64,000 nt of DNA from positions 8,067,420-8,131,419 of the forward strand of contig JARUPZ010000021.1 in the NCBI GenBank assembly GCA_031213475.1, given 5' to 3'. Positions 12,597 to 23,440 of the stretch are shown here, piece by piece. The notes beneath the pieces are model-generated. The model searched no databases, had not been told where the DNA came from, and worked only from the letters and a program-made list of their open reading frames with translations. The position numbers and the translations under genes are program-made. Numbering within the stretch: the stretch's first letter is position 1; every line of letters starts with the position of its first letter. Source of the stretch: Nereocystis luetkeana. Its lineage: Eukaryota; Sar; Phaeophyceae; Laminariales; Laminariaceae.

Positions 12597-12842
12597 ATGT
12601 TTCGGTTGTTCGCGATCTGCCAGCTTCTGTTGTTGTTTCTTCTTCATAAAGAAAAAACAAGCGAACAAAACAAGGATAAAAAAAAAGCTATACGGGGGGG
12701 GGAGCGAAAACCAAAGGCAGAAAAAAATGTATTTACATCTAAAGTCGTCAATTATTGTCGAATTTTGTGCACATTTTTCCCCCACTCTTTCCCAAGTAGT
12801 CTGGATGTTGACATATTTCCAACAACCAATATCCCGGGATGA
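12597..12842 (+). CDS. Short signal-peptide ORF behind a TATA box, possibly truncated
   Basis: 81 codons. The start MFRLFAICQLLLLFLLH looks like a signal peptide: a basic residue, then a hydrophobic core. A lysine-rich stretch and an unremarkable tail with few homopolymer-free regions follow. The ORF stops 87 bases before the terminal repeat of the DIRS-like element at 12,929. It may be a real small secreted protein, the first exon of a gene whose 3' part was displaced by that element, or chance. Between copies I see two replacement changes (L4S, K18I) and no frame change. No family is recognised. Confidence 0.3.
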   Translation: MFRLFAICQLLLLFLLHKEKTSEQNKDKKKAIRGGERKPKAEKNVFTSKVVNYCRILCTFFPHSFPSSLDVDIFPTTNIPG

Positions 12843-12928
12843 ATCTCGGGATAATGCCGCAAACCAAAGACGGACGAACCTCAACATCTTGATTCATCGC
12901 ACAATACCTACAGGCAGCCGGGTCCGTC

Positions 12929-13034
12929 TCTGGTGGCTGAGCATTTTCGACTGACGTCTGATCTCGTTTCATCTCGCGATTCTGCCCAACTTCTTCGAAT
13001 TCCCAAACGCTTCCGCAAACCTGCACCGCCCTCC
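12929..13034 (-). repeat. Terminal direct repeat of the DIRS-like element (3' side)
   Basis: Matches 19,097-19,199 over about 105 bases at roughly 80% identity by eye, including the ACTGACGYCTGATCTCG block. Confidence 0.75.
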
Positions 13035-13339
13035 AGGAAATTACATCTCTTTACAGCTCAAGAATTCTGGAAACATTAACATGTAGACCTATACTCGTAT
13101 TGTGCACAATTCAGTAAAAAGCCAAGTATGATACGAGTGACCACTGACTCAGTCCGTCAGAAGCCCCGTTCTTATCCCCCCTTCTACCTCTTATGGAAAC
13201 CCTCATACATTTATTTCATGAATCAGGCTAACCCGAACTCTGCTGGTCCCCACTCCAATATATGCGAGGCTATCTATCATTCACCCCATATAGCCAGCCT
13301 GATCACTCAAATCGTCGTTTCCATGCTATTACCGATATT

Positions 13340-14219
13340 CTACGTTTTTTCGAGTGCAACTGAAACGGAGTTTGCCCCTTCCCCTGCCTCCCTCACGTGC
13401 GTCATAAACGCCTGAGACGCCCACCTTCCTGCGCACTGAATCAGCAACTCCGAGATTCCTTGAGACGCAAGCTGGGTGGCCCGCCCGATTATCCCTGGGT
13501 GCAGCGTGAACTGCATGGCGTCTCTACGCTTGCTGCCTACCATGAATCTCAGCGCCTCGAATGCTTCCGTTCGATATGTTTTCCACTTGACTGGGGGGCT
13601 CCTAGCGGTCAACGGTGCTTCCGCTGGTAGCAGGTGCTATACGTCAGGCACTTCGAGCAGAGGTTCGAACGCACCCATCGACGACCCCCCCCGACTCCTT
13701 CCCCTTTTGGAGACGCGTTCGCGTGATGGTGCACCCTGTAATTTGATTATCACACTTCGACGCCAAAACGTTACGTGCGCTGCTGTGGCGATCGCTCGGT
13801 CCTTAAACGCCACCCCTACATTCCCGCGTCAGAAAAAAATCTAGATGAACCTGCCCGCTTTCGCACGCCCACACCTATGACGCTCAGCACAAGAGATAAC
13901 ACGACACGGCGAGTCCTAACTACATCTGCTATGCTCACAACTGTCTGTCGCCCTTCCACTAACATTTCCCACGTCAAGGGAAATCTAATGTGGTTGTTAT
14001 TGCGAGACGTACCGAGCGCCCTGTCTAACCCCTTCTCCCTACGACTATCAGGCAATGCGACGAAGGTAGCTCCCAGCCTGCGAACATCTTGTGGAAAACG
14101 TTGATGGCCGCCAAGTATCCTCTGGCAGTCGATTGCTGGTTGTAATGCGCGAAACAGCGTGGCGTCATGAATTCGGGCAGTTCAGTCAGCGCGGCATTGG
14201 GATCGTCAATAGTATCCAC
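13340..14219 (-). pseudogene. Tyrosine recombinase region of the DIRS-like element
   Basis: The C-terminal part carries HPGIIGRATQLA followed by IQCAGRWASQAFMTHVR. This corresponds to the HxxR and GRWSSDAF-type motifs of DIRS recombinases. The upstream part, with STARGYLAAINVFHKMFAGW, resembles the SAM-like core-binding domain. The region is not an intact reading frame. Confidence 0.75.
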
Positions 14220-14702
14220 GGCGGTTTACCCTGCGGTTTCTACATTTCACCCGGGTGTTCCACTTCGCTAAGTAGTCTACTGAGTACTCTTCGAGACTGG
14301 ACCAAGCGCTAGCGTTTCGACCAACCTCTTCACCTCTTGCTTCTTTCCTCCGTAGTTGTACCCTGTTCCTGTGAGGCGGGTGAGCGTACGGTATGCATAC
14401 GATGAGTTGAGCGAGACACGCATCACATGAAGAGCGCGAGTCCACCGAGTTCTTCGGTATAGTTCATCATGAGATTCCACAGATTGTCGTCGTGTTTGGT
14501 AGACATGTTGTTTGTCTGGAGCACAGCATCGAACATCCCCGAACCCCGCTGACCAATGGGTCGTTCGTACCACTCGCTGGAGGGGGTGAGCTTCCTGACC
14601 TCGTCTGCCACTATAAGTCTTGGCCACCGTGAAATTCAATCCGCCAAAGCATTCTCCACGCCTGGAATATGTTTTGCGGTTTTGTTCCATCCTCCCACGA
14701 GT

Positions 14703-15023
14703 TCAAGGCGCCCCAGCATTCTCATGAGTAAGCACGCCCTTTTTGTCTAGCGCCCCACCGCTTCGGCAGACCCACGACACGGCATCCATGTTGTCTTCTC
14801 GCACCAAGATCGGGTCCCCTGCCGCGTCCGTCCGTTCTCCTACCAATTTGAGCATGACGCACGCGGTCATAACCATTCCCAGTAACTTTAACAGGTTGAT
14901 TGTGATGGTACAGGTGTCATGAAGATCGGCTTTCCTTTGAAGTTCTCCGGCCGATTCTATCGGGGTGTCGTATCTCCAAAGAACCTTCCTTTTTACGCAG
15001 AAGCTCCCACTGCCACGAAACAC
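14703..15023 (-). pseudogene. RNase H-like region of the DIRS-like element
   Basis: The segment INLLKLLGMVMTACVML, followed by REDNMDAVSWVCRSGGA, matches the DIRS-type RNase H pattern of a helix then a DN-containing strand. It lies between the RT and recombinase regions, as expected. Confidence 0.65.
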
Positions 15024-15499
15024 GCGTCAGACAGACAGTGCCTTTGCTCGGGTCGCTAAGCGCCTCTCCTTGAAGCTCGATATTTATTGGCCACTTCCAC
15101 AGCAAGAGGTTAACGTGAAACTCTCTGCCAAGAGCTACCATGCTGTTTTGAGTTTTATAGCGCTTGCGTCGTGTAGGCCGGTCAGTCGAAACAACCTCCA
15201 TACGAAATATCTGCCCGCTCGCACTACGTACGCGAGGTTTCACAACTTCCTGGCCATACTGAGAACGTCCCTCGCGGTCGCTCGCCTTCTGCTCTAGGGT
15301 CAACGATCAAGCAGCAGCCGTTTTATAGCGTCGGCCTTTTCGTGCGGCGACGAGACGCTCATTGTGTGCTAGTTGATGGTGAACCCTAACGCGTCAATCG
15401 TGGAGTCCCAGTATGTATTCTTCTTTTGCACTAAAATGAGGGTTACTCCCCCCCCCCCCCCCCCCGGTCCAACCAGGCGCACGTGATCCGAAGCGAGAG

Positions 15500-16005
15500 A
15501 AGCTGACGCGATCAGGGCGGTCTTGTCGTCTACTGAATGTTAAGCACTGAATGAGAGATAGGCGTCTACATACACGGTTGGGGAGAATGGGTCCGAGATA
15601 TTTCCCCCGCTGTGCGATCCGAGTTCGGCGTCTGGAGTCATCGGCGTGGGTGTACCTTCGTCCCATCGACCTCCCACCTAGCGTGTGTCATCATGTGTTT
15701 TCGTTTTTCACGTAACTGGCTCGACTTCAGGGTGGTGTTGCAGTGCGCGTGTTCGGCCGCGGCCGATATGACACCCCAGAAACCCGGCGATCCTGACCAT
15801 ACGAACGCTAAAAACGAACATTAACCACGACCAGATCCCCTACTACTGTGCAGCAAAAATCGCGACCTTGGTCCGGGTCTGCCCGCACGTTCCTGAAAGC
15901 GTCCGATACGTCGGCCTTGCTCATCAGCATCCTCTCCACTGGGGGCCTTTTTCTCCGTGTCACGAGTTCGTCAAGAAATTCGGCAGCGCGTGTGCGCATA
16001 GGCAT
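15500..16005 (-). pseudogene. Reverse transcriptase region of the DIRS-like element
   Basis: MSKADVSDAFRNVRADPDQ is the RT strand carrying the first catalytic aspartate (the DVxDAFR pattern typical of DIRS elements), followed by GDLVVVNVRF. The rest of the domain lies to about 15,500 and is degraded. A poly-C run interrupts 15,450-15,466. Confidence 0.7.
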
Positions 16006-17556
16006 TGGGGGGGCGTGTCAGGGTCAGCGTCGCCGTTGAGTCCACCTTTCTCCCTTCTACTCCGCTCATCGAACAATAAAATCAGTGGTGATCTTGACCC
16101 TGTGTGCGGCTACGACCGCCAACAGGGGCACTCGTAGATTAGGAGTTTCGCCAGTGGTTTTTGAATCTCACTAAGCATTTTTGAAGTCTTACATCTTCGA
16201 TGATTTATTTCCAGACTTTTGAATAATGCCCGTCGCTGCTGCGTTCACCGGTAACCCACCGTGACTGTCGTGACGAGCTCGTCCACCGCCCGGAAACCTT
16301 TCAGATCTCCGAAGTATCGTCTTATGTGTACGGGGTCTATCGGTCGGGCCACCAGAGATCCTCCTAGTGCTCAAGCTACGCGCCCCACCACTCCTTGCGT
16401 AGATCGCATCATGTTTGTACAAATGTTAGCGAGGGTAAATAAATAGATCTTATCTTTCTCGTGCGTCAAGATAGTTTTCCCCTAGATATCTGTTTTCTGC
16501 GGGTGCGATTGTCGTACCATGCATTCGCTTATCGTTTTCGACTCAGCGACTCCCCATTATTAGCAAGCCGTGAGCGTGCTGACCCGCTCCTCGGCCGCGC
16601 GTCGACCGAAACGGGCGTGGGTTCATCTCACTGCTGCAAGGGTGACTGGGGTTGCCCATGGTCCCTCTGCCCAGCTATGTGCGTCGACTCTGCTGCTGTG
16701 GGGGCTTCTTTGTACTGAACGGGTGGACGTCCCTTCTGATTTGAGCGTTCTGCGGGATCGACACTGTATCGATTCGCGTGAAAGCGGGGTAATCTGGCCC
16801 TCTGCTTAAGTTGCTTCGTGGTGTGGTGTGAGTTGACTCTTCCGCGCAGCTGATACTGTCTCGGCTTCCGTCGGGAGGGGGTAATCTGAACCTCGGCTCA
16901 CACCGAGCTTGCTGTGTTGAACGTTCCTCGGCATTGCCTCGATTCGCAAAGAAGTGCGGTAATCTGGCCCTCGTTTCAGGGTGAGTGTGCCTTTTATCAA
17001 GTACTCCTTTCCTCTGGTTACTCGCTGATTCCTGCGCGTCTGATATGTCTTGGTGCTTTATGCGGGGGGGGGGGGCGTTTGGTTCATGCAAAAATGAGCC
17101 TAACGACTTGGCTGAGGATAGGGATCCATGTGCGCGCGTAACGCTGCGGGAGGCGGGAAGGTGAATGTGTCGGTCACGCGAGGGTTGGTGGGACGAGTGG
17201 TCTGGCTTGCTGCAGCCCTGAGCTCCTGCGTCAAACATTGTTTCCATTTTGCCGTGCGGTCTTTCGCCGGGACGCTGTCTGAATAGATCTGCTGCTTGAT
17301 TCACTGATTATGAATCTCGGTACTTTACTCTCACCGTGAAACAGGGCCGGCGACACCGACCCGGGAGTAGGTGCATGGAAATTCCCATGGCCCTCCTGGC
17401 GTCTCCGAAAACTGTCTGTTATCCGGTCGCCCCTGCCTTCCCTCCAATAGGCGCTGCCAGATGGCATAACCCGTATTGTCAGTTTCAGTTGTTGCCGTTC
17501 CCCCCGCCCGCCCCGCCTCCGGGTGACCGCCCCGGCTGCTGACTACATAGTTTCTG

Positions 17557-17949
17557 CTAAACCGTGCTACGCTCGGCGGCCGTGACGCTCTCCCCCCTCC
17601 TCATGCCGCCCCTTTCACCGGCTGCAGCCGCTGCCTGATACAGCGGTGGCTGGTGCAGCAACGTCGCGGGCGACGACAACGGCGGCAGTGCTTGGAGCTG
17701 CTGCTCCGGCACGGCCACCGACTTAGCTGTGGCACTGGCTAGTAGGTGGGAAAACGTGCAGCTTACCCGCCAGCACATATCGCCGCGCCATGCGAAGCCG
17801 CACACGCCAGGCGGAGTCCCCCGCTCCAGCATGCGAGCCTCCTTCTCCAATGCCGGCCCGGCCTTGCGTGTGAGCAATCCGCTGCCCTCACGTGAGGGAG
17901 ATCCGTTCTTCTGAGAGGCTGCTTTTTCGGGCGTCTGCTTCCAGTTCAT
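17557..17949 (-). pseudogene. CCCH zinc-finger region, DIRS Gag side
   Basis: The minus frame contains GVCGFAWRGDMCWRVSCTFSH, spacing C-x8-C-x4-C-x3-H, a CCCH finger of the kind found in Gag-like proteins. The flanks are Gln/Ala/Pro rich. Confidence 0.6.
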
Positions 17950-18481
17950 CTGACGATCCGTGAGACTAGATCCCCACCAGCTCTCTGGGCCGCGTTAAGG
18001 CCAGCGTGGCCATTGAGACGCCTGTGCCGGTCAGGGGAGCTGCCTATTGGTGCTTCCGGTGTAGGACGGCCCCCTGCTTCCCGAGGTCGATCGTCGTCAC
18101 CTGCAGACCGACGTTCATGGCTATGATAAGCACCTCACGGACCTTGTCCTTGTGGTCCATGGGTGTTTTTTAGTGGCGACGCAGGTAAACCTCGACTGTT
18201 TTGTTCATTTGTTCACGCTCCTCCCTTACGGTGCGAACCCTATTCTTCCACACGGCCTGCGCTGCGTCCATGCCGTAGTCGAGAGTCGTTATGAACGCCG
18301 CAAGGAACGTGGCGAAGTGCACTTCCGCAGGCATGCCCACCGGCTCCTGTCCGGCTGGCAGAGGAGGATCTCTACCGCGAATTCAGACAGGGACCGAAGC
18401 TTCTTTGTGAAAGCTATGAAGACGTAAGGCACCCCGTTGAGCGCCGGAAGGAGGAATGGGCGGGTTACCAAGCCCTGCATG

Positions 18482-19012
18482 TTAATTCCCCGGTGAGCGA
18501 TGAAAGACGCTTGGCCCTCCAGCGGGTGGCATAGGTCGGCCGCCTGCTTTGCGGTAGCGTTTACGCACGCGGAGATCGCAACCTGGAGGATATGGTCTTC
18601 CGGCGCTGGCAGAGGCTGACATCCCATGACCCCGCCGGCCCACTAGTTCAACAGGCCGCCGGACAACTTGCTGAAGCGGCTGGGTGTGCTGCGGCTGCTG
18701 CTGCTGTGGCTCCTGCTGATGCGGGTGGACCTGGGTGGTTTCCAGGCATGTCAGCCGGGCCGCGATCGCGTGGTTGCTCGCCAACAGCTGCTGCAGCACA
18801 GCCATCGTGGCAAGATTGGCTGCTGCTGCGGGAAGGGCCGGGACGATTCCCGCGGCTCCGCCTGGGCCGATGCTTCCAGCAGGTGCTCCGGGGCCAGGCA
18901 GGCCAGCTCCTTCTCCTTGCTCACCCCCCACGTCGAAGGGAGCGTCCACGACTCCCACCACATCTAGCGGGGGGTCCCCGCCTCCTGTAAGGGGGACCGG
19001 CAGGTCGGCCAT
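18482..19012 (-). pseudogene. Gag-like first region of the DIRS-like element
   Basis: A minus frame of 176 codons starts MADLPVPLTGGGDPPLD. It is Gly/Pro/Ala rich at first, then has a short helical segment (MAVLQQLLASNHAIAARL) and a Gln-rich stretch. Its position just inside the 5' repeat fits a Gag-like ORF. The family is assigned from position and composition. Confidence 0.5.
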
Positions 19013-19096
19013 GACGAAGAAGTCGATCAGTTGTGTGGGCCTATTACTGCTACGAGCTCTCGTTGTTGCCGCAGCGGCCTTCCAAGACCAAGTAGC

Positions 19097-19199
19097 TCTG
19101 GTGGCTAGCCGCTTTCGACTGACGCCTGATCTCGCCTAATCTTACGATTCTGCCCAACTTCTTCGGATTCCAAAACCCCTCCACAAACTCCCCCTCCCT
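19097..19199 (-). repeat. Terminal direct repeat of the DIRS-like element (5' side)
   Basis: Partner of 12,929-13,034. It lies 85 bases upstream of the Gag-like region in element orientation. Confidence 0.75.
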
Positions 19200-19615
19200 A
19201 CCGAAGGCTGCATTATTATCAGACACGCTTACAGTCATTCAAGGGCATAAACAAATAACGCCGTTAGTCTGGAACTCCCTTAATCAGGGGAAGGGGGTAT
19301 ATTTTTCTGCAGGGTCTCCGTAGCCCGTCGTAGCGTAGCGCAGCCACACAGCGCTTTCGTTCGTTCTCCCAGTCTCCCCTTGTCAATGAACAATGTAGAT
19401 GGCTGCATTGGTTTAGCCTTATGCTGCAAGTTGTGTCTTTATAAATACATAGTGTAACTAGGTAACGACACATTATGTCATCTGCATTATGACAACTCAG
19501 CCAAGTACCCTCGAACTATCCTCCTACGCAATGCTTCTTTGTAGCAACTAGTTACTGCTGTGTCCGTGGTGATTGTTTGCTGCGGTTTATTTGCATGTCT
19601 TACGTTCCAGTATGT

Positions 19616-20663
19616 ATGTATGGCGTATACGCCGGCCTGTACCTTGTGGCGCAGAAAACACAGGTACTGCAGGAAGGGCTTTTGACACCATACGATCATA
19701 TCGCAATATATATGTCAATACATGTACACGGAACCCTTCGAAATACCGACCATTTGTCTAGTTCTGACGAGAAACCGGCCGAGAAATCGACCGAGAAATG
19801 TTCGATATCGGTTTCGTTTTATTTCAAAACTGTTCCTTCAACCGACCGAAACCGACCCAAACCGACCGACGTTTCCGGGAAAGACCGGAAAATCGACCGA
19901 GCCACTGCTGTTCAATTCCCATATTCAGCTCTGTACGTACGTGTGTGCGAATATCGAATGGAAGGGTAACGACTGCTCGAACGGGCACAGTCTAAAACTG
20001 TAGATAGGGTATATAGGGTAAGAGTGCACCAATCGAATGGGGGAAAGCTTACGTCGAGGGCCATTGTGGTGTAGGTCATGAGCCACGGGTGGGTATGACG
20101 AACTAGTATAAATATGAGTGTGGCAAGTGATGCATGTGTGGGAGACCGGAAGCCCGGCGAGCAGGGAGTTTCGCGGGGTGGAGTGGTATTTATTGTTGAC
20201 TTTTGTGTGTGTGTGTACGGATGCAGGGACGGGGCTGGGTGATGGTATAGCCTCTCGGGATTTTCTTTGTGACTCCCCCCCCCCCACTCTTCGAGAGAGG
20301 GGTGCAAACAACAAGTTACAATGTTTATTTCAAAACGCAAAGTACAAATAAAGTTTTTTTGTTTCTGACAATAGGACGTAACTTACGTACCGTGCTACGT
20401 ACGTACGAGTATAATCTACCAGGTATAAAATAGGATATGTATGCCAGGTATTATACCAGGTACCAGTATGAGTTTTCACGGCCGAAGAAAATGTATTCAG
20501 TCCATATTTTTCGTCTTTCTTTGTGAATTAGTTGATTTGAATTCGAATTGGTTTTGACGGTTCGATTTGCCAATGCCCCGGGAAGAATATCGGAATAACA
20601 TACAAAGACGACACCCCCCCCCCCCGTCTCCCTGGCGAGATTCTTCAATGTTTCGAAAAGTAC
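19616..20663. other. No recognisable gene
   Basis: Stretch from the end of visible duplication to the LTR element. It holds an ACCGACCG-rich patch (19,770-19,910), a GT-rich patch near 20,205, a C-run at 20,275-20,286 and two footprint motifs at 20,417-20,462. No ORF looks like a gene. Confidence 0.5.
20417..20462. repeat. Cluster of CCAGG footprint motifs
   Basis: TACCAGGTA at 20,417-20,425 and 20,454-20,462, with a TGCCAGGTA variant between them. The same 9-mer or its complement also lies at 393, 1451, 3272, 10706, 11769, 11776, 21611, 29857, 31205, 38623, 40011, 44794, 45848, 47669, 54716, 55786, 56871 and 63824. Confidence 0.9.
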
Positions 20664-21102
20664 TGTTACGGTTCGGTTGACCGTTTCAGGAGTTATGATG
20701 ACATATAGGCGTTTTCATATTGTAGCTCCGTTCCCGACGGAAGGTTTCATCCCCCTTCCGTCTCACTCAGTTCCCGCGACCATCGCCACGGTCACAGAAC
20801 AAGCAATCACTTACCATCTAGCCATCTCCAGTTGGAGCCTCTTCACAGAAGAACCACAAGCTCGCCCTACTCTCCTGGAGACCTAGGAGCGCACCTCTCG
20901 ACTCGGTCGGACTCAAGCTCTGCTCTGTCACTGAGGTTGGTCATTCATGTCTCGTCTTCGTGTTCTCCTTTTGGGTTTTGCATCTCTGAGTGGTAACCTG
21001 TGGTCCACAGCTGCCACTCCTACCAACTATTGCAGAACCCTACATGTGTTGCCTTGTGACAATGACTTAAGACCTCAGCCCAGGCAGCCAGCATCCGTTT
21101 CA
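20664..21102 (+). repeat. 5' LTR
   Basis: 439 bases, TG...CA ends, about 97% identical to the 3' LTR. Confidence 0.93.
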
Positions 21103-21131
21103 TGGTGTCCAATCCGAGAATCGAACTCGGG
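21103..21131 (+). promoter_or_regulatory. Primer binding site, 29 bases with tRNA 3'-end geometry
   Basis: Begins TGGTGTCCAATCC directly after the LTR. Its reverse complement has CCA, a discriminator A, a 7-base acceptor strand, and a 5-base T stem (CCGAG/CTCGG) around a 7-base loop TTCGATT. This is exactly the layout of a tRNA from position 48 to 76. The tRNA species is not identified. Confidence 0.85.
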
Positions 21132-21137
21132 TTTCCA

Positions 21138-21161
21138 CATCCGTTTCATGGTGTTCAGTCC
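21138..21161 (+). repeat. Second LTR-end plus primer-site junction
   Basis: CATCCGTTTCA then TGGTGTTCAGTCC repeats the junction at 21,092-21,115 with a 46-base offset, so the LTR/primer-site boundary is tandemly duplicated. Confidence 0.75.
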
Positions 21162-22447
21162 CTGTACATGCTGCGCGCTTACTGCACGGGTTTGCATTTC
21201 CCGTGCCGGAACGAGCGGCGGCCTTCGCGCCTCCGACCTGTTCCTTTCGATTTTATTTTTTATCTTGAGTAACTTTTTTGGTAGCTGCGGGTGGCAGCGT
21301 TTTATTGTTTTTTTTTGTATTTTTTTTGGGTGTTGCACCTCGCCTTTCCTTTGCCTCTACGGGGGATACACGCGCTGGTAGCGCTCTTCCTGCAAGCAAC
21401 TCTGACCCACCGCTGACCACATGCAACCATGGATCACGTGGAAACTCAACCCCACTGGTACCTACTACGGGGTAGGCTGTATCACGGATACAGCAGCAGC
21501 AGTACTGCGCGTCCCGCGCGTACGATAACACCCATGACTCTCAACGGGTGCTCATTATTTAGGGGGTCTGTACTCAATTAATTATTCTATTTCGGCGGGG
21601 AATGCCTGAGTACCTGGTATAATTCATGATGCATGACACAACCAGGAAGCGACTTGCTCCCTGGCGCGTGTCCACATCGTTGATTCTCACTCTGGTACCC
21701 TCAGTTTTCGTGCTTGGCTCGACGTGTATTGAACAAATGGCGCAGGTGGGAGTCTTGAAGCTGGCAGCGCACTTGTCAGACCCCCATCACCTCTTCCACA
21801 CAGCAGCAGCCAAAATAAAGAATGAATGAAAAATAAGCGTAAGCCTGACGATGATGCGAGGTTTGAGAGCGCGAGTGTCCAAGTGCGCTCGCTTATGAGG
21901 CTCTCAGGCTCGTGTTCCACAAGCCAGCTGCTGTCGCGTACGTCGTTACTGCCGTCGCTTGCCGTCACGTGCTTGTGTGCTGCCCTTACCACGTGCGTGT
22001 ATGTTGCCGCTGCCGTCGCCGCTTCGCCACGCTTCGTTGCTGCTGTTATCTGTGAAATAAGAATGCCTCACGGCTAACGCAACATACTAATTTAAGGCAC
22101 GTCCTTTTCCATCCCCCTTTCTTAGTTATTGTTCTGGCAAGTTAGAGGTCGATAAGCATCCCTGCAAACCTTGCAAGCCACGTTTTTCATTTTCATGTGT
22201 CTTGGTAATAACGTTATAACTGTGAGTCAGATCATTTTTAATAGACTACAGTAGGCAAAATTACGTACGTACGAGTATACACTGTGTTATTGCATGTCGA
22301 CCTCTCTATCTCTCTCTTCAGTAGGTTCACGGTACCGGCCTACCGCTGTTGTACTGCGATGTTACTGCTGTACTGCGTTTTGGCCACCACAACCGCTGCT
22401 GTACTACTGCGATTTTGCTGCTGTACTGCGATTTTGCTTTTTCGTTT
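21162..22447. other. Internal LTR-element region without recognisable coding
   Basis: Low-complexity T-rich and GC-mixed sequence with a TACCTGGTA at 21,611-21,619. No gag-like ORF was recognised. Confidence 0.5.
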
Positions 22448-23440
22448 GCCGCCGTTGTTATTTTTTTTTTACTCTGATCATTATTTATTTTTGTTCACTT
22501 TTGCTATTCATTTTAATGTCTTAACAAAACCGTGTGCGCTGCTGTACTGCGATTTTGCTGCTGTACTGCGATTTTGCCACCGCCCGTCTGACTACTGCTG
22601 TGCCGTGATTTCGCGCCACTGCCTTAGTACGGTTATGCCTGGTTTTCTCCCTGATCCTATGGTAATTTCCTGTGCTGCTGTATTGCGGTGTGTCTGTTAA
22701 CGGCATGTTCTTTCGTCTTCTGCACGTTTGCCGCTGTTGTTCTTTTTTTTACTCTGATCATTATTTATTTTTGTCCGCTTTTGCTGTTCATTTTAATGTC
22801 TTAACAAAACCGTGTGCGCTGCTGTACTGCGATTTTGCTGCTGTACTGCGATTTTGCTACCGCCCGACTGACTACTGCTGTGCCGTGATTTCGCGCCACT
22901 GCCTTAGTACGGTTTTGCGTGGTTTTCTCCCTGATCCTATGCTAATTTCCGGTACTGCTATACTGCGGTGTGTCTGTTAACGGCATGTTCTTTCGTCTTC
23001 TGCACGTTTGCCGCCGTTGTTATTTTTTTTACTCTGATCATTATTTATTTTCGTCCGCTTTTGCTATTCATTTTAATGTCCTAACAAAACCGTGTGCGCT
23101 GCTGTACTGCGATTTTGCTGCTGTACTGCGATTTTGCTACCGCCCGACTGACTACAGTACTGCTGTGCCGTGATTTCGCGCCACTGCCTTAGTACGGTTA
23201 TGCGTGGTTTTCTCGCTGATCCTATGCTAATTTCCTTTACTGCTGTACTGCGGTGTGTCTGTTAACGGTATGTTCTTTCGTCTTCTGCACGTTTTGCCGC
23301 CGTTGTTATTTTTTCACTCTTATCCTTGTTATTTATATTTATTTTTATTATTTTTTAACTTTTGATTTTTCGCCACTGTACTACTGTGCCGTGATTTCAC
23401 GCCACGGTAGTACGGTTATGCGTGGTTTTCTCGCTGATCC
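22448..23440 (+). repeat. Tandem repeat of about 282 bases, roughly 3.5 units
   Basis: Units begin near 22,448, 22,731, 23,011 and 23,297 with GCCGCYGTTGTT. Each contains ACTCTGATCATTATTTATT and doubled CTGCTGTACTGCGATTTTG blocks. Open T-rich frames run through it but are shared across units and look like repeat composition, not protein. Confidence 0.85.

Larger units (their letters stand above)
12929..19199 (-). mobile_element. DIRS-like tyrosine-recombinase retroelement (copy 1)
   Basis: On the minus strand the recognisable parts run Gag-like (18,482-19,012), CCCH finger (17,557-17,949), reverse transcriptase (about 15,500-16,005), RNase H (14,703-15,023) and tyrosine recombinase (13,340-14,219). 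This is the DIRS order, with a tyrosine recombinase in place of a DDE integrase. Direct repeats of about 105 bases, sharing TCTGGTGGCT and CGATTCTGCCCAACTTCTTC, lie at 12,929-13,034 and 19,097-19,199 and mark the approximate ends; their full split arrangement is not resolved. The element is broken, with probably ten or more breaks, and predates the segmental duplication. Confidence 0.78.
1..19615 (+). repeat. Segmental duplication, copy 1 (direct repeat of 44,402-64,000)
   Basis: Base 1 aligns with base 44,402, and the match runs without rearrangement to the window's right edge (about 19,615 against 64,000). Identity is about 99% by eye; the first kilobase shows only three substitutions. Offsets drift from 44,401 to about 44,385 through small indels and two larger events: a 391-base tandem duplication here and a 357-base SINE in copy 2. 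Neither end of the repeat is visible. It may be a segmental duplication, part of a tandem array with a period near 44.4 kb, or two haplotypes placed in series by the assembler. Confidence 0.97.

Noticed and set aside
13340-19012. Host recombinase or polymerase genes on the minus strand
   Set aside because: Order, terminal repeats and decay show they are parts of a DIRS-like element.
21112-21131. tRNA gene suggested by a GTTCGATTC T-arm
   Set aside because: Only positions 48-76 are present, directly after an LTR end. It is a primer binding site.
22284-23173. Overlapping T-rich ORFs with repeated CALLYCDFAAVLRFC segments
   Set aside because: They follow the 282-base tandem repeat; open frames come from composition.
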